Positions 25,511-33,791 of a stretch of 34,056 nucleotides of DNA are shown here, piece by piece. The translations under genes were made by a program, and so were the position numbers. Each line of letters opens with the position of its first letter. Within the stretch, counting starts at the first letter, position 1. Origin of the DNA: Acidimicrobiales bacterium (GTDB lineage: Bacteria; Actinomycetota; Acidimicrobiia; Acidimicrobiales; UBA8592). The stretch covers positions 1 through 34,056 of the forward strand of contig JASLWO010000053.1 in assembly GCA_030740795.1 (NCBI GenBank), written 5' to 3'. Below the pieces are notes generated by a model. It worked only from the letters and a program-made list of their open reading frames with translations. It had not been told where the DNA came from and did not search any database.

Positions 25511-26365
25511 ATGATCACCGAAATTGAAGGAATTAGAGTTGGACACTGGTCTGATCATGAAGCATCAACGGGTTGCACTGTGATACTTTTTCCAGAAATG
25601 ACTGTAGCTTCAGGAGAAATCCGTGGAGGAGCCCCAGCAACTCGCGATTTTTCGCTTTTAAATCCCAGTCGACTCGTACAACATGTCAATGCCGTTGTCT
25701 TATCTGGAGGTTCAGCTTTCGGCCTTTCTGCCTGCGAAGGAGTAATGGAATATCTTGAACTCGAGGGGGTAGGTTTTAAGACAGGATCTGGGATAGTACC
25801 TATCATTGTTGGTCTCTCCTTGTTCGATCTCAGTGTTGGCTCTGCAAATGTTCGCCCTGGACCAGATCAAGGAAAAGAAGCAGCTAAGAATGCTTCTGCG
25901 AAATCGGAAGTAGGTAGATTAGGTGCGGGTGCGGGTGCCACAGTATCTAAATGGAGGGGTAAAGAATTCGCTCAACCCGGAGGCCTAGGAGGAGGAGTCC
26001 TCTCTGAAGGCGAATTGATTGTAGCCTGCCTAATTGCAGTGAATGCGAGTGGAGACATTGATAATGGGACTACTCCAAGTTTAATAAAGGAAGGCAATTT
26101 TGTATTTCCAGAGGCACTTCCATTTGAAAATACGACCATAGGGGTTGTAGCTACCAATGCGAAAATGGATAAGAGTGCTTGTTATTTGGCGAGTCAAAGT
26201 GCCCATGATGGATACGCCCGTGCGTTATTTCCGTCGCATACCAGTGGGGATGGAGATGCGGTAGTTTTCGCGGCAACCGGCGAAATTGAAGCGGATCTAG
26301 GCACCGTGCGCGCCCTTACAACCCTAGTAGTAGAGGCAGCGATAAAGAGCGTCGCCAACCCATAG
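25511..26365 (+). CDS. P1 family peptidase / self-cleaving N-terminal nucleophile hydrolase
   Basis: Member of the DmpA/NylC family (peptidase family P1), aminopeptidases or amidases that mature by self-cleavage. The 284-residue product has the family start IEGIRVGHWSD, GGAPATRDFSLL, VVLSGGSAFGL, GRLGAGAGATVSKW and SHTSGDGDAVVF near the end. Self-cleavage is expected at Asn207-Thr208 (in ENTTIGVVATNA), aligning with Asn-Thr in NylC and Gly-Ser in DmpA; Thr208 would be the nucleophile. The substrate is unknown. GTGAGGA precedes the ATG. It sits between alr and tsaE, where many actinobacteria have other or no genes. A role in peptide or D-amino-acid turnover is possible but not shown. Confidence 0.9.
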   Translation: MITEIEGIRVGHWSDHEASTGCTVILFPEMTVASGEIRGGAPATRDFSLLNPSRLVQHVNAVVLSGGSAFGLSACEGVMEYLELEGVGFKTGSGIVPIIVGLSLFDLSVGSANVRPGPDQGKEAAKNASAKSEVGRLGAGAGATVSKWRGKEFAQPGGLGGGVLSEGELIVACLIAVNASGDIDNGTTPSLIKEGNFVFPEALPFENTTIGVVATNAKMDKSACYLASQSAHDGYARALFPSHTSGDGDAVVFAATGEIEADLGTVRALTTLVVEAAIKSVANP

Positions 26366-26427
26366 GGTGCATCCAGAAAATATCACCGACTACTACTAGC
26401 TAATACAATTCTTCCTTTGCCAAGGAC

Positions 26428-26439
26428 TACCCTAAAAGT
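26428..26439 (+). promoter_or_regulatory. Candidate -10 of leaderless tsaE transcript
   Basis: TACCCT (26428-26433) has the TAnnnT form and ends six bases before the GTG start of tsaE. No good Shine-Dalgarno site is near the GTG, which fits a leaderless mRNA. The -35 region is poor. An alternative -10, TACAAT, lies at 26404-26409. Confidence 0.3.
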
Positions 26440-26928
26440 GTGGTCAAACTAAAAGCATCATGCTTACAAGATACTTATGACATAGCCGCGGGAATAGCAC
26501 AAATCGTCGCTGCCGGAGATTTGATCCTTCTCGTCGGCGGTTTAGGAGCAGGGAAAACAGCTTTCGCTCAAGGTTTTGGAAAGGAAATTGGAATTAAAGA
26601 ACCAATTACTAGCCCTACTTTTACCTTAGCTAAAGAGTACATGGGGGAAATGCAACTGCACCATTTGGACGTATACCGTTTGGAACAAATTGAAGAAGTC
26701 CGAGATTTGGCATTACCAGAATTATTCGAAGGGAATTCTGTAACACTTATTGAGTGGGGAGATCAGATTATTTCAGCATTACCTAAAACACATTTGGAAG
26801 TTTTGTTTGAATATGGCGATGATGATTCTGAAAGAATTATTACCCTTACGCCATCCGGTCGAGAGTGGAATGACCGGATTGCGGAATTAAAGAAGAATTT
26901 GGGCGATTGGGAATTTCAAGAATGTTGA
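26440..26928 (+). CDS. tsaE: tRNA t6A biosynthesis ATPase TsaE
   Basis: TsaE is the ATPase that drives the TsaB-TsaD complex in threonylcarbamoyladenosine formation at tRNA position 37. The 162-residue product has Walker A GGLGAGKTAF (Lys39), the SPTFTLAKEY motif, HLDVYRLEQIEEV and a Walker-B-like VTLIEWGDQI. GTG at 26440 is the probable start. The downstream overlap with tsaB is 7 bases. Its C-terminal 20 residues are polar and variable. Confidence 0.94.
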   Translation: MVKLKASCLQDTYDIAAGIAQIVAAGDLILLVGGLGAGKTAFAQGFGKEIGIKEPITSPTFTLAKEYMGEMQLHHLDVYRLEQIEEVRDLALPELFEGNSVTLIEWGDQIISALPKTHLEVLFEYGDDDSERIITLTPSGREWNDRIAELKKNLGDWEFQEC

Positions 26929-27623
26929 TCCTAGGTATTGAAAGTTCAACATCACAGGTTGGCTGTGCAATTGGAGGGCATGAAGGTGTTCTCGCTTCTG
27001 CTCATTCCTCTCGGGGGAAACGACATGCGGAAAATTTAACTCCGCAAATAGATTTCGTTAGGCAGCAAGCCCGCGTAGAACTGGATGAAATAAGTGTCGT
27101 TGCTGTAGATATAGGTCCTGGCTTATATACAGGTCTTAGAGTTGGAGTTACTGCAGCGATATCAATAGCTTTTGGATTAGGTGTCCCGATGATTGGAGTG
27201 TCAAGTCTTGACCTAATTGCGTATCCGGTTAGGCATTGCCAGAAGTTGATCGCCGCTGTAATTGATGCACGAAGGGGAGAAATTTTTTATTCCAGTTACC
27301 GACAAGTTCCAGGAGGGATTCAACGAGTTACAGATCCAATAGTTAGCTCTCCTGAAGATCTATCTGCGGAGCTTCAAGCTCAAGGGACTGAAACATTGAT
27401 GGTTGGTGACGGGGCACTTCGTTACGCAGATCATTTTGATAATCTGAGAGGTGTGGAGTCAGCAGAACCTGGATTGGCATACCCTTCAGCCTCATCTTTA
27501 GTCCAATTGGCTCACGCAAAAGCTTTACGAGAGGATTTCGTAAACCCTTCAGAGCTAAAACCTTTATATCTACGAAAACCAGATGCTCTAGAGATCAATA
27601 TGCAACCAAGACGTGCCCAATGA
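26922..27623 (+). CDS. tsaB: tRNA t6A biosynthesis protein TsaB
   Basis: TsaB is the inactive ASKHA-fold partner of TsaD. The ATG at 26922 (MLILGIESSTSQVGCAIGG) gives the canonical start; a TTG at 26907 in the same frame would add five residues. The 233-residue product shows VAVDIGPGLYTGLRVGVTAAISIAFGLGVPMIGVSSLD (in parts), the family signature. It overlaps tsaE by 7 bases and rimI by 4 bases. Confidence 0.95.
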   Translation: MLILGIESSTSQVGCAIGGHEGVLASAHSSRGKRHAENLTPQIDFVRQQARVELDEISVVAVDIGPGLYTGLRVGVTAAISIAFGLGVPMIGVSSLDLIAYPVRHCQKLIAAVIDARRGEIFYSSYRQVPGGIQRVTDPIVSSPEDLSAELQAQGTETLMVGDGALRYADHFDNLRGVESAEPGLAYPSASSLVQLAHAKALREDFVNPSELKPLYLRKPDALEINMQPRRAQ

Positions 27624-28159
27624 TTATTAACAAAGTTGAGTTTCGACCACTGACTCGTGAGGATTTGAACTTTGTTACGAATATTGACGAAGAGGCCTTC
27701 TCAGAACCTTGGAGTCAAACGTTGTGGGAAAAAGAACTCGAACGTACAGACAGGTTGTACCTAGGGGCATTCTACGAACACAGATTAATCGGATTTGCTG
27801 GAGGCTTGATTGTTGATGAAGATTTCCACATAACGACAATCGCTACCAAAACTCAACTTCGTGCCCAAGGAGCAGCTACTTTGCTATTAAAAAATTTGAT
27901 TAGTGACCTTATCAAGCGCCCAGAAAATATCAATGGAATAACTTTGGAGGTCAGAGCTTCAAATGAATCAGCTCAAGCGCTCTATAGGAAATTTGGCTTC
28001 GCCCCAGTCGGGATCCGCCGTGGATATTATCAAAGCGACGATGAGGACGCGCTCATAATGTGGCTGTATGGAGTGTCCGAAACTACCTTTAAACAAAAAC
28101 TTAATGAAATCGAGGATTCAATTTTGGAAAGAATTCAAATTGAAGGTATCTCAAAATGA
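27620..28159 (+). CDS. rimI: Ribosomal protein S18-alanine N-acetyltransferase RimI
   Basis: GNAT-fold acetyltransferase for the N-terminus of S18, commonly encoded between tsaB and tsaD. The 179-residue product starts with FRPLTREDL and has EEAFSEPWS, the acetyl-CoA-binding loop TKTQLRAQGAATLLL (with Gln-Gly in the usual RxxGxG/A), LEVRASNESAQALYRKFGF and GYYQSDDEDALIMWL. A 25-residue charged tail follows the GNAT core. It begins within tsaB (ATGA overlap) and overlaps tsaD in the same way. Confidence 0.93.
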   Translation: MIINKVEFRPLTREDLNFVTNIDEEAFSEPWSQTLWEKELERTDRLYLGAFYEHRLIGFAGGLIVDEDFHITTIATKTQLRAQGAATLLLKNLISDLIKRPENINGITLEVRASNESAQALYRKFGFAPVGIRRGYYQSDDEDALIMWLYGVSETTFKQKLNEIEDSILERIQIEGISK

Positions 28160-29154
28160 CCAAAAATCTTGTTTTAGCAATTGAGACTTCTTGTGATGAA
28201 ACTGCGGCAGCAGTCGTAGGAGAAGGCAAACATGTGCTTTCTTCGGTGGTTAGCAGCCAAGTAGATATTCATGCTCGTTACGGTGGGGTAGTACCAGAAG
28301 TAGCGAGCAGGGCTCATGTGGATCTGATAGCCCCAGTCATCGCTCAAGCTTTAATTGAAGCTGGGATAGATCAGAGTGATTTAGATTTGGTCGCAGCAAC
28401 CAGAGGTCCGGGTTTAATTGGTTCTCTTTTAGTAGGGGTAAGTGCAGCGAAATCACTTGCTCTTGTTTGGAAAAAACCGTTCATCGGCGTTAACCACCTT
28501 GAAGCGCATCTTTACTCCTGTTTTCTTGAAGAACCAGATTTGGAATTGCCTCTAGTTGTACTACTGGTGTCGGGAGGTCATACCATGTTAGTAGCAATGG
28601 ATGACCATTTGAGTTACAGAATTCTTGGTCAAACTCTTGATGATGCTGCTGGAGAAGCCTACGACAAAGTGGCTAGATATTTGGGGTTAAGTTACCCAGG
28701 TGGACCTGCCATTGATCAATTAGCTGCCTCTGGTGAATCAAAAATAGATTTTCCACGACCAATGCTCAATGAGGGATACAACTTTAGTTTCAGTGGATTA
28801 AAGACCTCCGTGATCAACTATGTTAGGAAACACCCTGAAACCCCGATTGAAGATATAGCAACATCGTTTCAAGAAGCCGTGGTTGATGTCCTTATCACCA
28901 AGGCTAAAAAAGCAGTTATTGAGACTAATGCTAAAGGACTCTGTATAGGAGGGGGGGTAGCGGCAAATTCACTATTGCGAGAAGAGGTGTTAGATACCTG
29001 CCTTAAAGAAGGCTGGCAATCATTTGTACCAAGCCGTTTATATTGCACGGATAATGCAGCCATGGTCGCCGCTGCTGCTTGGAGAAGATACAACCAAGAT
29101 GGACCCAGTAGTCTTTTCACTGGAGCAGATCCTAATCTCCAACTTCTCGAATAA
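28156..29154 (+). CDS. tsaD: tRNA N6-adenosine threonylcarbamoyltransferase TsaD
   Basis: Catalytic subunit that transfers the threonylcarbamoyl group to A37 of tRNA. The 332-residue protein begins LAIETSCDETAAAVV, contains PEVASRAHVDLI, ATRGPGLIGSLLVG, the metal ligands His114 and His118 in NHLEAHLYS (usually HxxGH/HMEGH), VSGGHTMLV, YDKVARYLGLSYPGGPAID and CTDNAAMVAAAA near the end. The normal length is about 340. It closes the tsaE-tsaB-rimI-tsaD unit; no groES follows. Confidence 0.96.
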   Translation: MTKNLVLAIETSCDETAAAVVGEGKHVLSSVVSSQVDIHARYGGVVPEVASRAHVDLIAPVIAQALIEAGIDQSDLDLVAATRGPGLIGSLLVGVSAAKSLALVWKKPFIGVNHLEAHLYSCFLEEPDLELPLVVLLVSGGHTMLVAMDDHLSYRILGQTLDDAAGEAYDKVARYLGLSYPGGPAIDQLAASGESKIDFPRPMLNEGYNFSFSGLKTSVINYVRKHPETPIEDIATSFQEAVVDVLITKAKKAVIETNAKGLCIGGGVAANSLLREEVLDTCLKEGWQSFVPSRLYCTDNAAMVAAAAWRRYNQDGPSSLFTGADPNLQLLE

Positions 29155-29256
29155 TTTGTATGCTTCCTTAAGTAATGGAAAGTTAACTATAAAGTCATCG
29201 AAACTATTCCAACTCTTGAATGAGCATTCTTTAAGAAATTGAGGGACAATAACACA

Positions 29257-30489
29257 ATGAACTCAACTAATGGGAAGCTACAGAACAGAACCGAAGAAGA
29301 ATTTCATGTAAATCAACTAGTCGATGAATTTCTACAAAATAATGATCCTCAAAAAATGGGAAATACCGCATTCCGGGCAGCGCGATTTAATGCCGGTTTA
29401 GCATGGATCCATTTCCCTAAAGGCGAGGGCGGCTTAGGTATGCGTCCAAACCTTCAAAGAATTATCGAGCGAAGGATGCGTGAAGCTGGGGCTGCAGCTA
29501 CGGACCCGACAACTTTCTTTATGTCATTAGCGGGTCCGACGATCTCAACGCATGGCAGCGAAGAGCAAAAGAAACGCTTCTTGAAACCCATGTACACGGG
29601 GGAAGAGAGATGGTGTCAACTGTTCTCAGAACCCGGAGCTGGATCAGATTTTGCTGGATTAGCGTGTAAAGCTGAACGCGACGGTGATGAATGGATTGTT
29701 AGCGGCCAGAAAGTTTGGAACACACTTGCCCATCTTGCAGACTGGGGCATGCTGGTGACCAGAAGTAACCCAGAATTGCCAAAACACAAAGGTATGACCT
29801 ACTTCGCCCTTGACATGCATGCCGAAGGAGTAGAGGTTCGCCCGCTGCGGCAGATCACAGGCGAAGCGGAGTTCAATGAAGTTTATGTTACTGAAGTCAG
29901 AATTCCCGACAGTAACCGAATCGGAGATATTGGAGAAGGTTGGAGGGTCGCACTAACGACACTGATGAATGAACGGTCTGCTATTGGTGGAAGTAGCGGA
30001 GGAAGTACGTCAAAGCCTGGCATGGGACCAATAAGTGACGCTGTAAACCTCTGGAAAGCTCTACCAGTTGAGAAACAAAATAAGGCCACGTTAGATAGGT
30101 TGATGACATTATGGGTAAAATCGGAGACATTGAGGTTGACTAATCAACGAGCTTCTATGGCAGCTAAAGCCGGGAATCCAGGCCCTGAAGGGTCTATCGG
30201 GAAATTAGCATCTGCTGAATTAAATAAGTCAATCTATGAACTTTGCCTAGACATGATGGGACCGGAGGGCCAGATTGGTTTCGACTATACATTTCGGAGA
30301 CCTGAACTGCTATCAACAGATGGATCCATTCATGGACCTCGATATGCCTTCTTAAGGGTTAGAGCGAATTCCATTGAAGGAGGAACCTCCGAAATTATGC
30401 GAAATATTCTTGGAGAACAAGTCCTAGGCTTACCGGGGGAACCCAGAGTGGATAAAGAAATTCCATGGATTGAAGTTCCGAGAAGCTAA
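29257..30489 (+). CDS. Acyl-CoA dehydrogenase family protein
   Basis: FAD enzyme introducing a 2,3 double bond into acyl-CoA. The ATG at 29257 has GAGGGA about ten bases upstream; an in-frame TTG at 29239 would overlap that site. The 410-residue product shows PTISTHGSEEQKKRFL, QLFSEPGAGSDFAGLACKA (FAD contact), VSGQKVWNTLAH, GMTYFALDM, and the probable catalytic base Glu374 in SIEGGTSEIMRNILGEQVLG. Residues 240-255 hold a Gly/Ser-rich loop (SAIGGSSGGSTSKPG). It belongs to the FadE-like group often seen in actinobacteria that degrade fatty acids or sterols; the exact substrate cannot be read from sequence. Confidence 0.93.
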   Translation: MNSTNGKLQNRTEEEFHVNQLVDEFLQNNDPQKMGNTAFRAARFNAGLAWIHFPKGEGGLGMRPNLQRIIERRMREAGAAATDPTTFFMSLAGPTISTHGSEEQKKRFLKPMYTGEERWCQLFSEPGAGSDFAGLACKAERDGDEWIVSGQKVWNTLAHLADWGMLVTRSNPELPKHKGMTYFALDMHAEGVEVRPLRQITGEAEFNEVYVTEVRIPDSNRIGDIGEGWRVALTTLMNERSAIGGSSGGSTSKPGMGPISDAVNLWKALPVEKQNKATLDRLMTLWVKSETLRLTNQRASMAAKAGNPGPEGSIGKLASAELNKSIYELCLDMMGPEGQIGFDYTFRRPELLSTDGSIHGPRYAFLRVRANSIEGGTSEIMRNILGEQVLGLPGEPRVDKEIPWIEVPRS

Positions 30490-30509
30490 TTCCCCATTGA
30501 CGTTGGAAT

Positions 30510-31115
30510 CTATTTCGCTTTTGGTTCCCACGAAGGATTACGACCAGTTACAGCTATGAGATGATCTAAAGTTTGCGAGTTGTCGCTTATCGCTACAGGG
30601 GCTTTATACCGTTCGTTACTGTGAGAACGCACCGCTGGAACTAGAGCTTGAGCGACCCGAAGAACGTAAGTGGCTTGTTCTTCATCAATATAGTTTGGCA
30701 CATTACATGCGCTACTGATATCCCAAGAAAGGACCGTTGTATCAAATATTCTCGCATTCAGAACCGAACGAGCTTTTGCTTCACCGATAGTAGAAGTGGC
30801 CATACCCTCAAGAGCCCCAGGCAAGCTCCAAGCTTCCCGGCATGAAGTAGCTGCTTGGGTAAAGGCGCTGAGAGGATTATCACCTATAAGGTCTTTCGGA
30901 TGGATCAGGTCAAGATTAGAGTCTCCTTCCTCTCTGCGTCCGAATGAAGCAAAAAGAAGAGTTGACGCAACTAATTTATTTATCACATCACGAACTGACC
31001 ATTCATCACAGGGAGTCGGTAGATCTAGTTGATCTCTTTTTATAGTAGCGATGATCGATGCAGCTCGGGTTTGAGCCAAGTCAAGAATTCTTAATGGATC
31101 GGGAAAAGAAGCCAC
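30510..31115 (-). CDS. TIGR03086/DinB-like family protein, metal site apparently lost
   Basis: Resembles the four-helix DinB/maleylpyruvate-isomerase-N superfamily, mainly actinobacterial proteins tied to mycothiol. The 201-residue product begins with GTG and has the marker TPCDEWSVRDVINKLV, where the family usually has NH(V/L): His is replaced by Lys47. The later E-x3-H of the usual VHGWD region is Asp125 and Leu129 (FDTTVLSWD). So the three usual metal ligands are gone or changed and a catalytic metal is unlikely. A short tail contains an RNPSWEP segment. The gene is convergent with the acyl-CoA dehydrogenase and divergent from the MaoC gene. Family assignment is moderately sure; function unknown. 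Confidence 0.75.
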   Translation of the reverse strand: MASFPDPLRILDLAQTRAASIIATIKRDQLDLPTPCDEWSVRDVINKLVASTLLFASFGRREEGDSNLDLIHPKDLIGDNPLSAFTQAATSCREAWSLPGALEGMATSTIGEAKARSVLNARIFDTTVLSWDISSACNVPNYIDEEQATYVLRVAQALVPAVRSHSNERYKAPVAISDNSQTLDHLIAVTGRNPSWEPKAK

Positions 31116-31244
31116 ATGGAATGAATACCACTAAATTCTTGATAATGCACTAATCAAATCTCATTTACTTCAGAATGTAAGTCGTTTTAATTTCTGTCTT
31201 TGTGAATCAAGGTCTAATCTCATATAGAACGACATGGAGGAAAT
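31116..31244. promoter_or_regulatory. Divergent intergenic region
   Basis: The 129-bp AT-rich stretch separates two divergent genes. On the plus strand TTGTGA (31200-31205) and TATAGA (31223-31228) are spaced by 17 bases and may be the promoter of the MaoC gene, followed by GGAGG (31236-31240) as its ribosome binding site. No clear promoter was picked out on the minus strand. Confidence 0.35.
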
Positions 31245-31718
31245 ATGAGCGACAATGCACAAAAAGCTTATGAAGCAATGTTGGCAACAGTTGGTGCCGA
31301 CTCAGTTGCTGGAGACTGGTTTGAACTAACGCAGGAAAGAATCAACGATTTTGCTGATACAACCCTAGATCACCAATTCATTCACATAGACCCTGAACGA
31401 GCAGCGCAAACACCATTTGGGGGAACAGTTGCACACGGATTTCTCACACTCTCAATGCTGGTGCATCTTTCAACAACCATTCCGGTTGAATCTCCACGGA
31501 TGGAAGGGGTTCTGATGGGAGTTAATTATGGGATGAATAAAGTACGATTTTTAAACCCTGTTCCTGCGGGTTCCCGAATTCGCGCAACGTCACAGGCTGT
31601 AGATGTAGTTCTAAAGGGGAATGCTGTGGACCTAACGAGAATGATGACTGTAGAGATTGAAGGACAAGAGAAGCCGGCACTCATCGCCGAATGGATCGGT
31701 CGAACAGTTTTCTCATGA
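31245..31718 (+). CDS. MaoC-type enoyl-CoA hydratase/dehydratase
   Basis: Hot-dog-fold (R)-specific enoyl-CoA hydratase. The 157-residue product has the hydratase-2 motif: catalytic Asp42 and His47 in DHQFIHIDPERA, then FGGTVAHGFLTLSML and VNYGMNKVRFLNPVPAGSRIR, which are diagnostic. Probably acts on medium or short enoyl-CoA; the substrate is unknown. GGAGG lies five bases before the ATG. The stop overlaps the next start (ATGA), suggesting a two-gene operon with the split-barrel protein. Confidence 0.93.
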   Translation: MSDNAQKAYEAMLATVGADSVAGDWFELTQERINDFADTTLDHQFIHIDPERAAQTPFGGTVAHGFLTLSMLVHLSTTIPVESPRMEGVLMGVNYGMNKVRFLNPVPAGSRIRATSQAVDVVLKGNAVDLTRMMTVEIEGQEKPALIAEWIGRTVFS

Positions 31719-32098
31719 GCATTCCTGTTGATGCTAAAGACCTGATTCGCACAATTGAAGAGTTCGGGTCAGCGGCATATTTAATCACTTCTAATGCTGA
31801 CAGTCACCCTCATGTAACTCATTTAGGTTTTCAAATACTGGAAGACGCTCTTTTTTTTGAATTAGGAAAGAGAAGTACGAAAAATGTTGAGATGAGTCCG
31901 TTGATTTCAATTCTCTGGCCACCAGTTGAAAGTGGTGGTTACAACCTCATAATAGATGGAACGATCACACAGTCTCAAAATAAAGCAGAACCTGGAGATT
32001 GGAAAGTCCATATTAGCTCTGCCATTTTGCATCGACCCGCCCAGTTACCTTTTGTAGCGAGCAATGATGACTGCACATCAGATTGTAAAACGATTTAA
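31715..32098 (+). CDS. Pyridoxamine 5'-phosphate oxidase-like split-barrel protein
   Basis: The ATG at 31715 is coupled to the MaoC stop (ATGA), and an earlier in-frame ATG at 31691 lies inside the MaoC gene; the coupled start is chosen. The 127-residue product has the split-barrel pattern of PPOX-type proteins: SAAYLITSNADSHPHVTHLGF, then LFFELGKRSTKNVEMSPLISILWPP and GGYNLIIDGTI. Such proteins bind FMN, F420 or heme. No cofactor-specific residue can be assigned. The C-terminus has a Cys pair (DDCTSDC), which is odd for the family. Its pairing with a MaoC hydratase may suggest a redox role in lipid metabolism; this is speculative. Confidence 0.75.
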   Translation: MSIPVDAKDLIRTIEEFGSAAYLITSNADSHPHVTHLGFQILEDALFFELGKRSTKNVEMSPLISILWPPVESGGYNLIIDGTITQSQNKAEPGDWKVHISSAILHRPAQLPFVASNDDCTSDCKTI

Positions 32099-32119
32099 TT
32101 TTGCTTAAGGAAGTAAGTA

Positions 32120-33112
32120 ATGGAATACAAAAGATTAGGTAAAACCGGTCTCAAAGTTTCACGGTTATGTCTTGGAACAATGACTTTTGGAAATCAATGT
32201 GACGAAACCATTTCCCATAAAGTACTCAATTACGCATTAGAGTCCGGCATCTCATTTATAGACACAGCAGATATATATCCCGCAAATGGGAAACCAGAAC
32301 TGGTTGGGGAAACAGAAAAGATAATTGGTCGGTGGATCCAACAGAAAAGAGAAAATGTTGTCCTAGCTACAAAATTTTGGGCACCAACAGGAAAGAACCC
32401 TTGGCAAGGCGGATCTAGCCGCAGAAATATAAAAGACTCTGTTGAAGCATCTCTCCGTCGATTACAGACCGATTATATAGATCTCTACCAGGTCCATTTC
32501 CCTGATTATGAAACCCCAATTGAAGAAACTCTTGGTGCTTTGAATGACCTTGTGCGGCAAGGAAAAATTCTCTATGCAGGATGCTCTAACTACCCAGCAT
32601 GGCTTCTTGCATTGACGCTTGGAAAATCAGAAAACGCTTCAACTATTAGATTTGATACGGTCCAACCAAGATATAACCTCTTGTTCCGCCAACCAGAACG
32701 TGAATTATTTGAGTTATGCGATTTCGCTGATATAGGGGTTATCCCGTATAACCCTCTTGCAGGTGGTTTCCTTACAGGCAAACACAAACGAGAAGCCCCC
32801 GTGAAAGGTTCAAGATTCACATTGGAAGGCGGTCAGGGAGAAAGGTATTTGGAAAGATACTGGAGTGAACAGAAACATGACGTGGTTGATGCTCTCAAAC
32901 CGCTTGCAAACGAAGCGGGGATAACGCTCGCTCATTTAGCGGTTGGATGGGTTCTATCTAACCCTGTCATCACTTCGCCGATAGTCGGGGCTACGAAACC
33001 ATCTCAACTTGATGACGCAATCAAAGCTGTCAATAATCCCCTCGGCGATGACCTTGTTTCAGCTATCAATGATTTGACGCTGGAGTTTCGAAGAGGCGAT
33101 GATTCTCGGTGA
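32120..33112 (+). CDS. Aldo/keto reductase
   Basis: NADPH-dependent oxidoreductase of the AKR family (TIM barrel). The 330-residue protein begins MEYKRLGKTGLKVSRLCLGTM and carries the complete catalytic tetrad Asp48, Tyr53, Lys85 and His126 (FIDTADIYPANG, LATKF, QVHFPD). The coenzyme-binding C-terminal part has VIPYNPLAGGFLTGKH and SPIVGATKPSQL. It resembles the large general stress or YajO/YghZ-like subgroup, substrate unknown. GGAAGTAAGTA precedes the ATG. It is convergent with the acyltransferase gene, with ten bases between the stops. Confidence 0.95.
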   Translation: MEYKRLGKTGLKVSRLCLGTMTFGNQCDETISHKVLNYALESGISFIDTADIYPANGKPELVGETEKIIGRWIQQKRENVVLATKFWAPTGKNPWQGGSSRRNIKDSVEASLRRLQTDYIDLYQVHFPDYETPIEETLGALNDLVRQGKILYAGCSNYPAWLLALTLGKSENASTIRFDTVQPRYNLLFRQPERELFELCDFADIGVIPYNPLAGGFLTGKHKREAPVKGSRFTLEGGQGERYLERYWSEQKHDVVDALKPLANEAGITLAHLAVGWVLSNPVITSPIVGATKPSQLDDAIKAVNNPLGDDLVSAINDLTLEFRRGDDSR

Positions 33113-33122
33113 GTGGATTCTA

Positions 33123-33773
33123 TTAGCGGGCCTTTCGCATCTCCGAGATCAGGTCCTTAATACTATTCATAATAGTTTCAACGTTCTTGATGTCGTCATC
33201 GGAAGAGAGATTAAATGGGGATCCGAACCGGACTGAAACTAATGGTCTCTTTAATCTTGGGATAGGGAATGCTTTACCTAAAGGCCAGACGGCCTCGCTC
33301 CCTTCTATAGCAACCGGAACTATCGTTGCACCAGTTGCGCGAGCGATTCTCGAAATCCCCGGCCTTCCCTGACCTACCCCCTCGGGTCTTTCATGGGATG
33401 GAACCAACCTCCCCTCTGGCATAATCGCTACAGCGTAACCTGATTTCAACTCTGCAATGGCTCGTTCTTCCGCTTCCTCACGGGTTTGACGAGACGTAGG
33501 TATACACCCGTTACGTTTAAGCCATCCTCCTATTACCGGCTTATCAAAAAGATCTGCCCTGATGAGGCAATGGCAGTTGATTCCGCTTCGGGAGAAAACC
33601 GCCCAAGCTATAATCACATCAAAAAAACTACGATGGTTAGCAGCAAAAAGAATAGGTTCATTTTCTGGTAAAGGAATATCTTTCTGAAAATCATTCTTAG
33701 CGAATAAGCTAGCGAGAATTGACATGCATTTCCCGCTCCTCCGAAATGCTCGGATCTGTTTAATGGGTTTCAT
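33123..33773 (-). CDS. PlsC-like 1-acyl-sn-glycerol-3-phosphate acyltransferase
   Basis: Acyltransferase of the glycerolipid type (LPLAT fold), probably membrane-associated in phospholipid synthesis. With the ATG at 33773 the product has 216 residues. GGAG lies six bases before this ATG, so it is preferred over a GTG at 33785 that gives a 220-residue form and itself forms part of that GGAG. The catalytic HX4D is HRSFFD (His47, Asp52), followed by the PEGR motif in MPEGRLVPS and VPVAIEGSEAVWPLG. There is no long membrane helix at the N-terminus, only a weak hydrophobic segment. It lies just downstream of the crotonase end on the same strand. Confidence 0.88.
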   Translation of the reverse strand: MKPIKQIRAFRRSGKCMSILASLFAKNDFQKDIPLPENEPILFAANHRSFFDVIIAWAVFSRSGINCHCLIRADLFDKPVIGGWLKRNGCIPTSRQTREEAEERAIAELKSGYAVAIMPEGRLVPSHERPEGVGQGRPGISRIARATGATIVPVAIEGSEAVWPLGKAFPIPRLKRPLVSVRFGSPFNLSSDDDIKNVETIMNSIKDLISEMRKAR

Positions 33774-33791
33774 AGAATACTCCACAGCGGA

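Noticed and set aside
30489-30509. ATTCC/GGAAT stem between two convergent genes as a bidirectional terminator
   Set aside because: Five base pairs and no T-run; not strong enough to list.
31691-31714. Upstream start for the split-barrel protein
   Set aside because: It lies inside the MaoC gene; the ATGA-coupled start at 31715 fits the other overlaps in this genome better.
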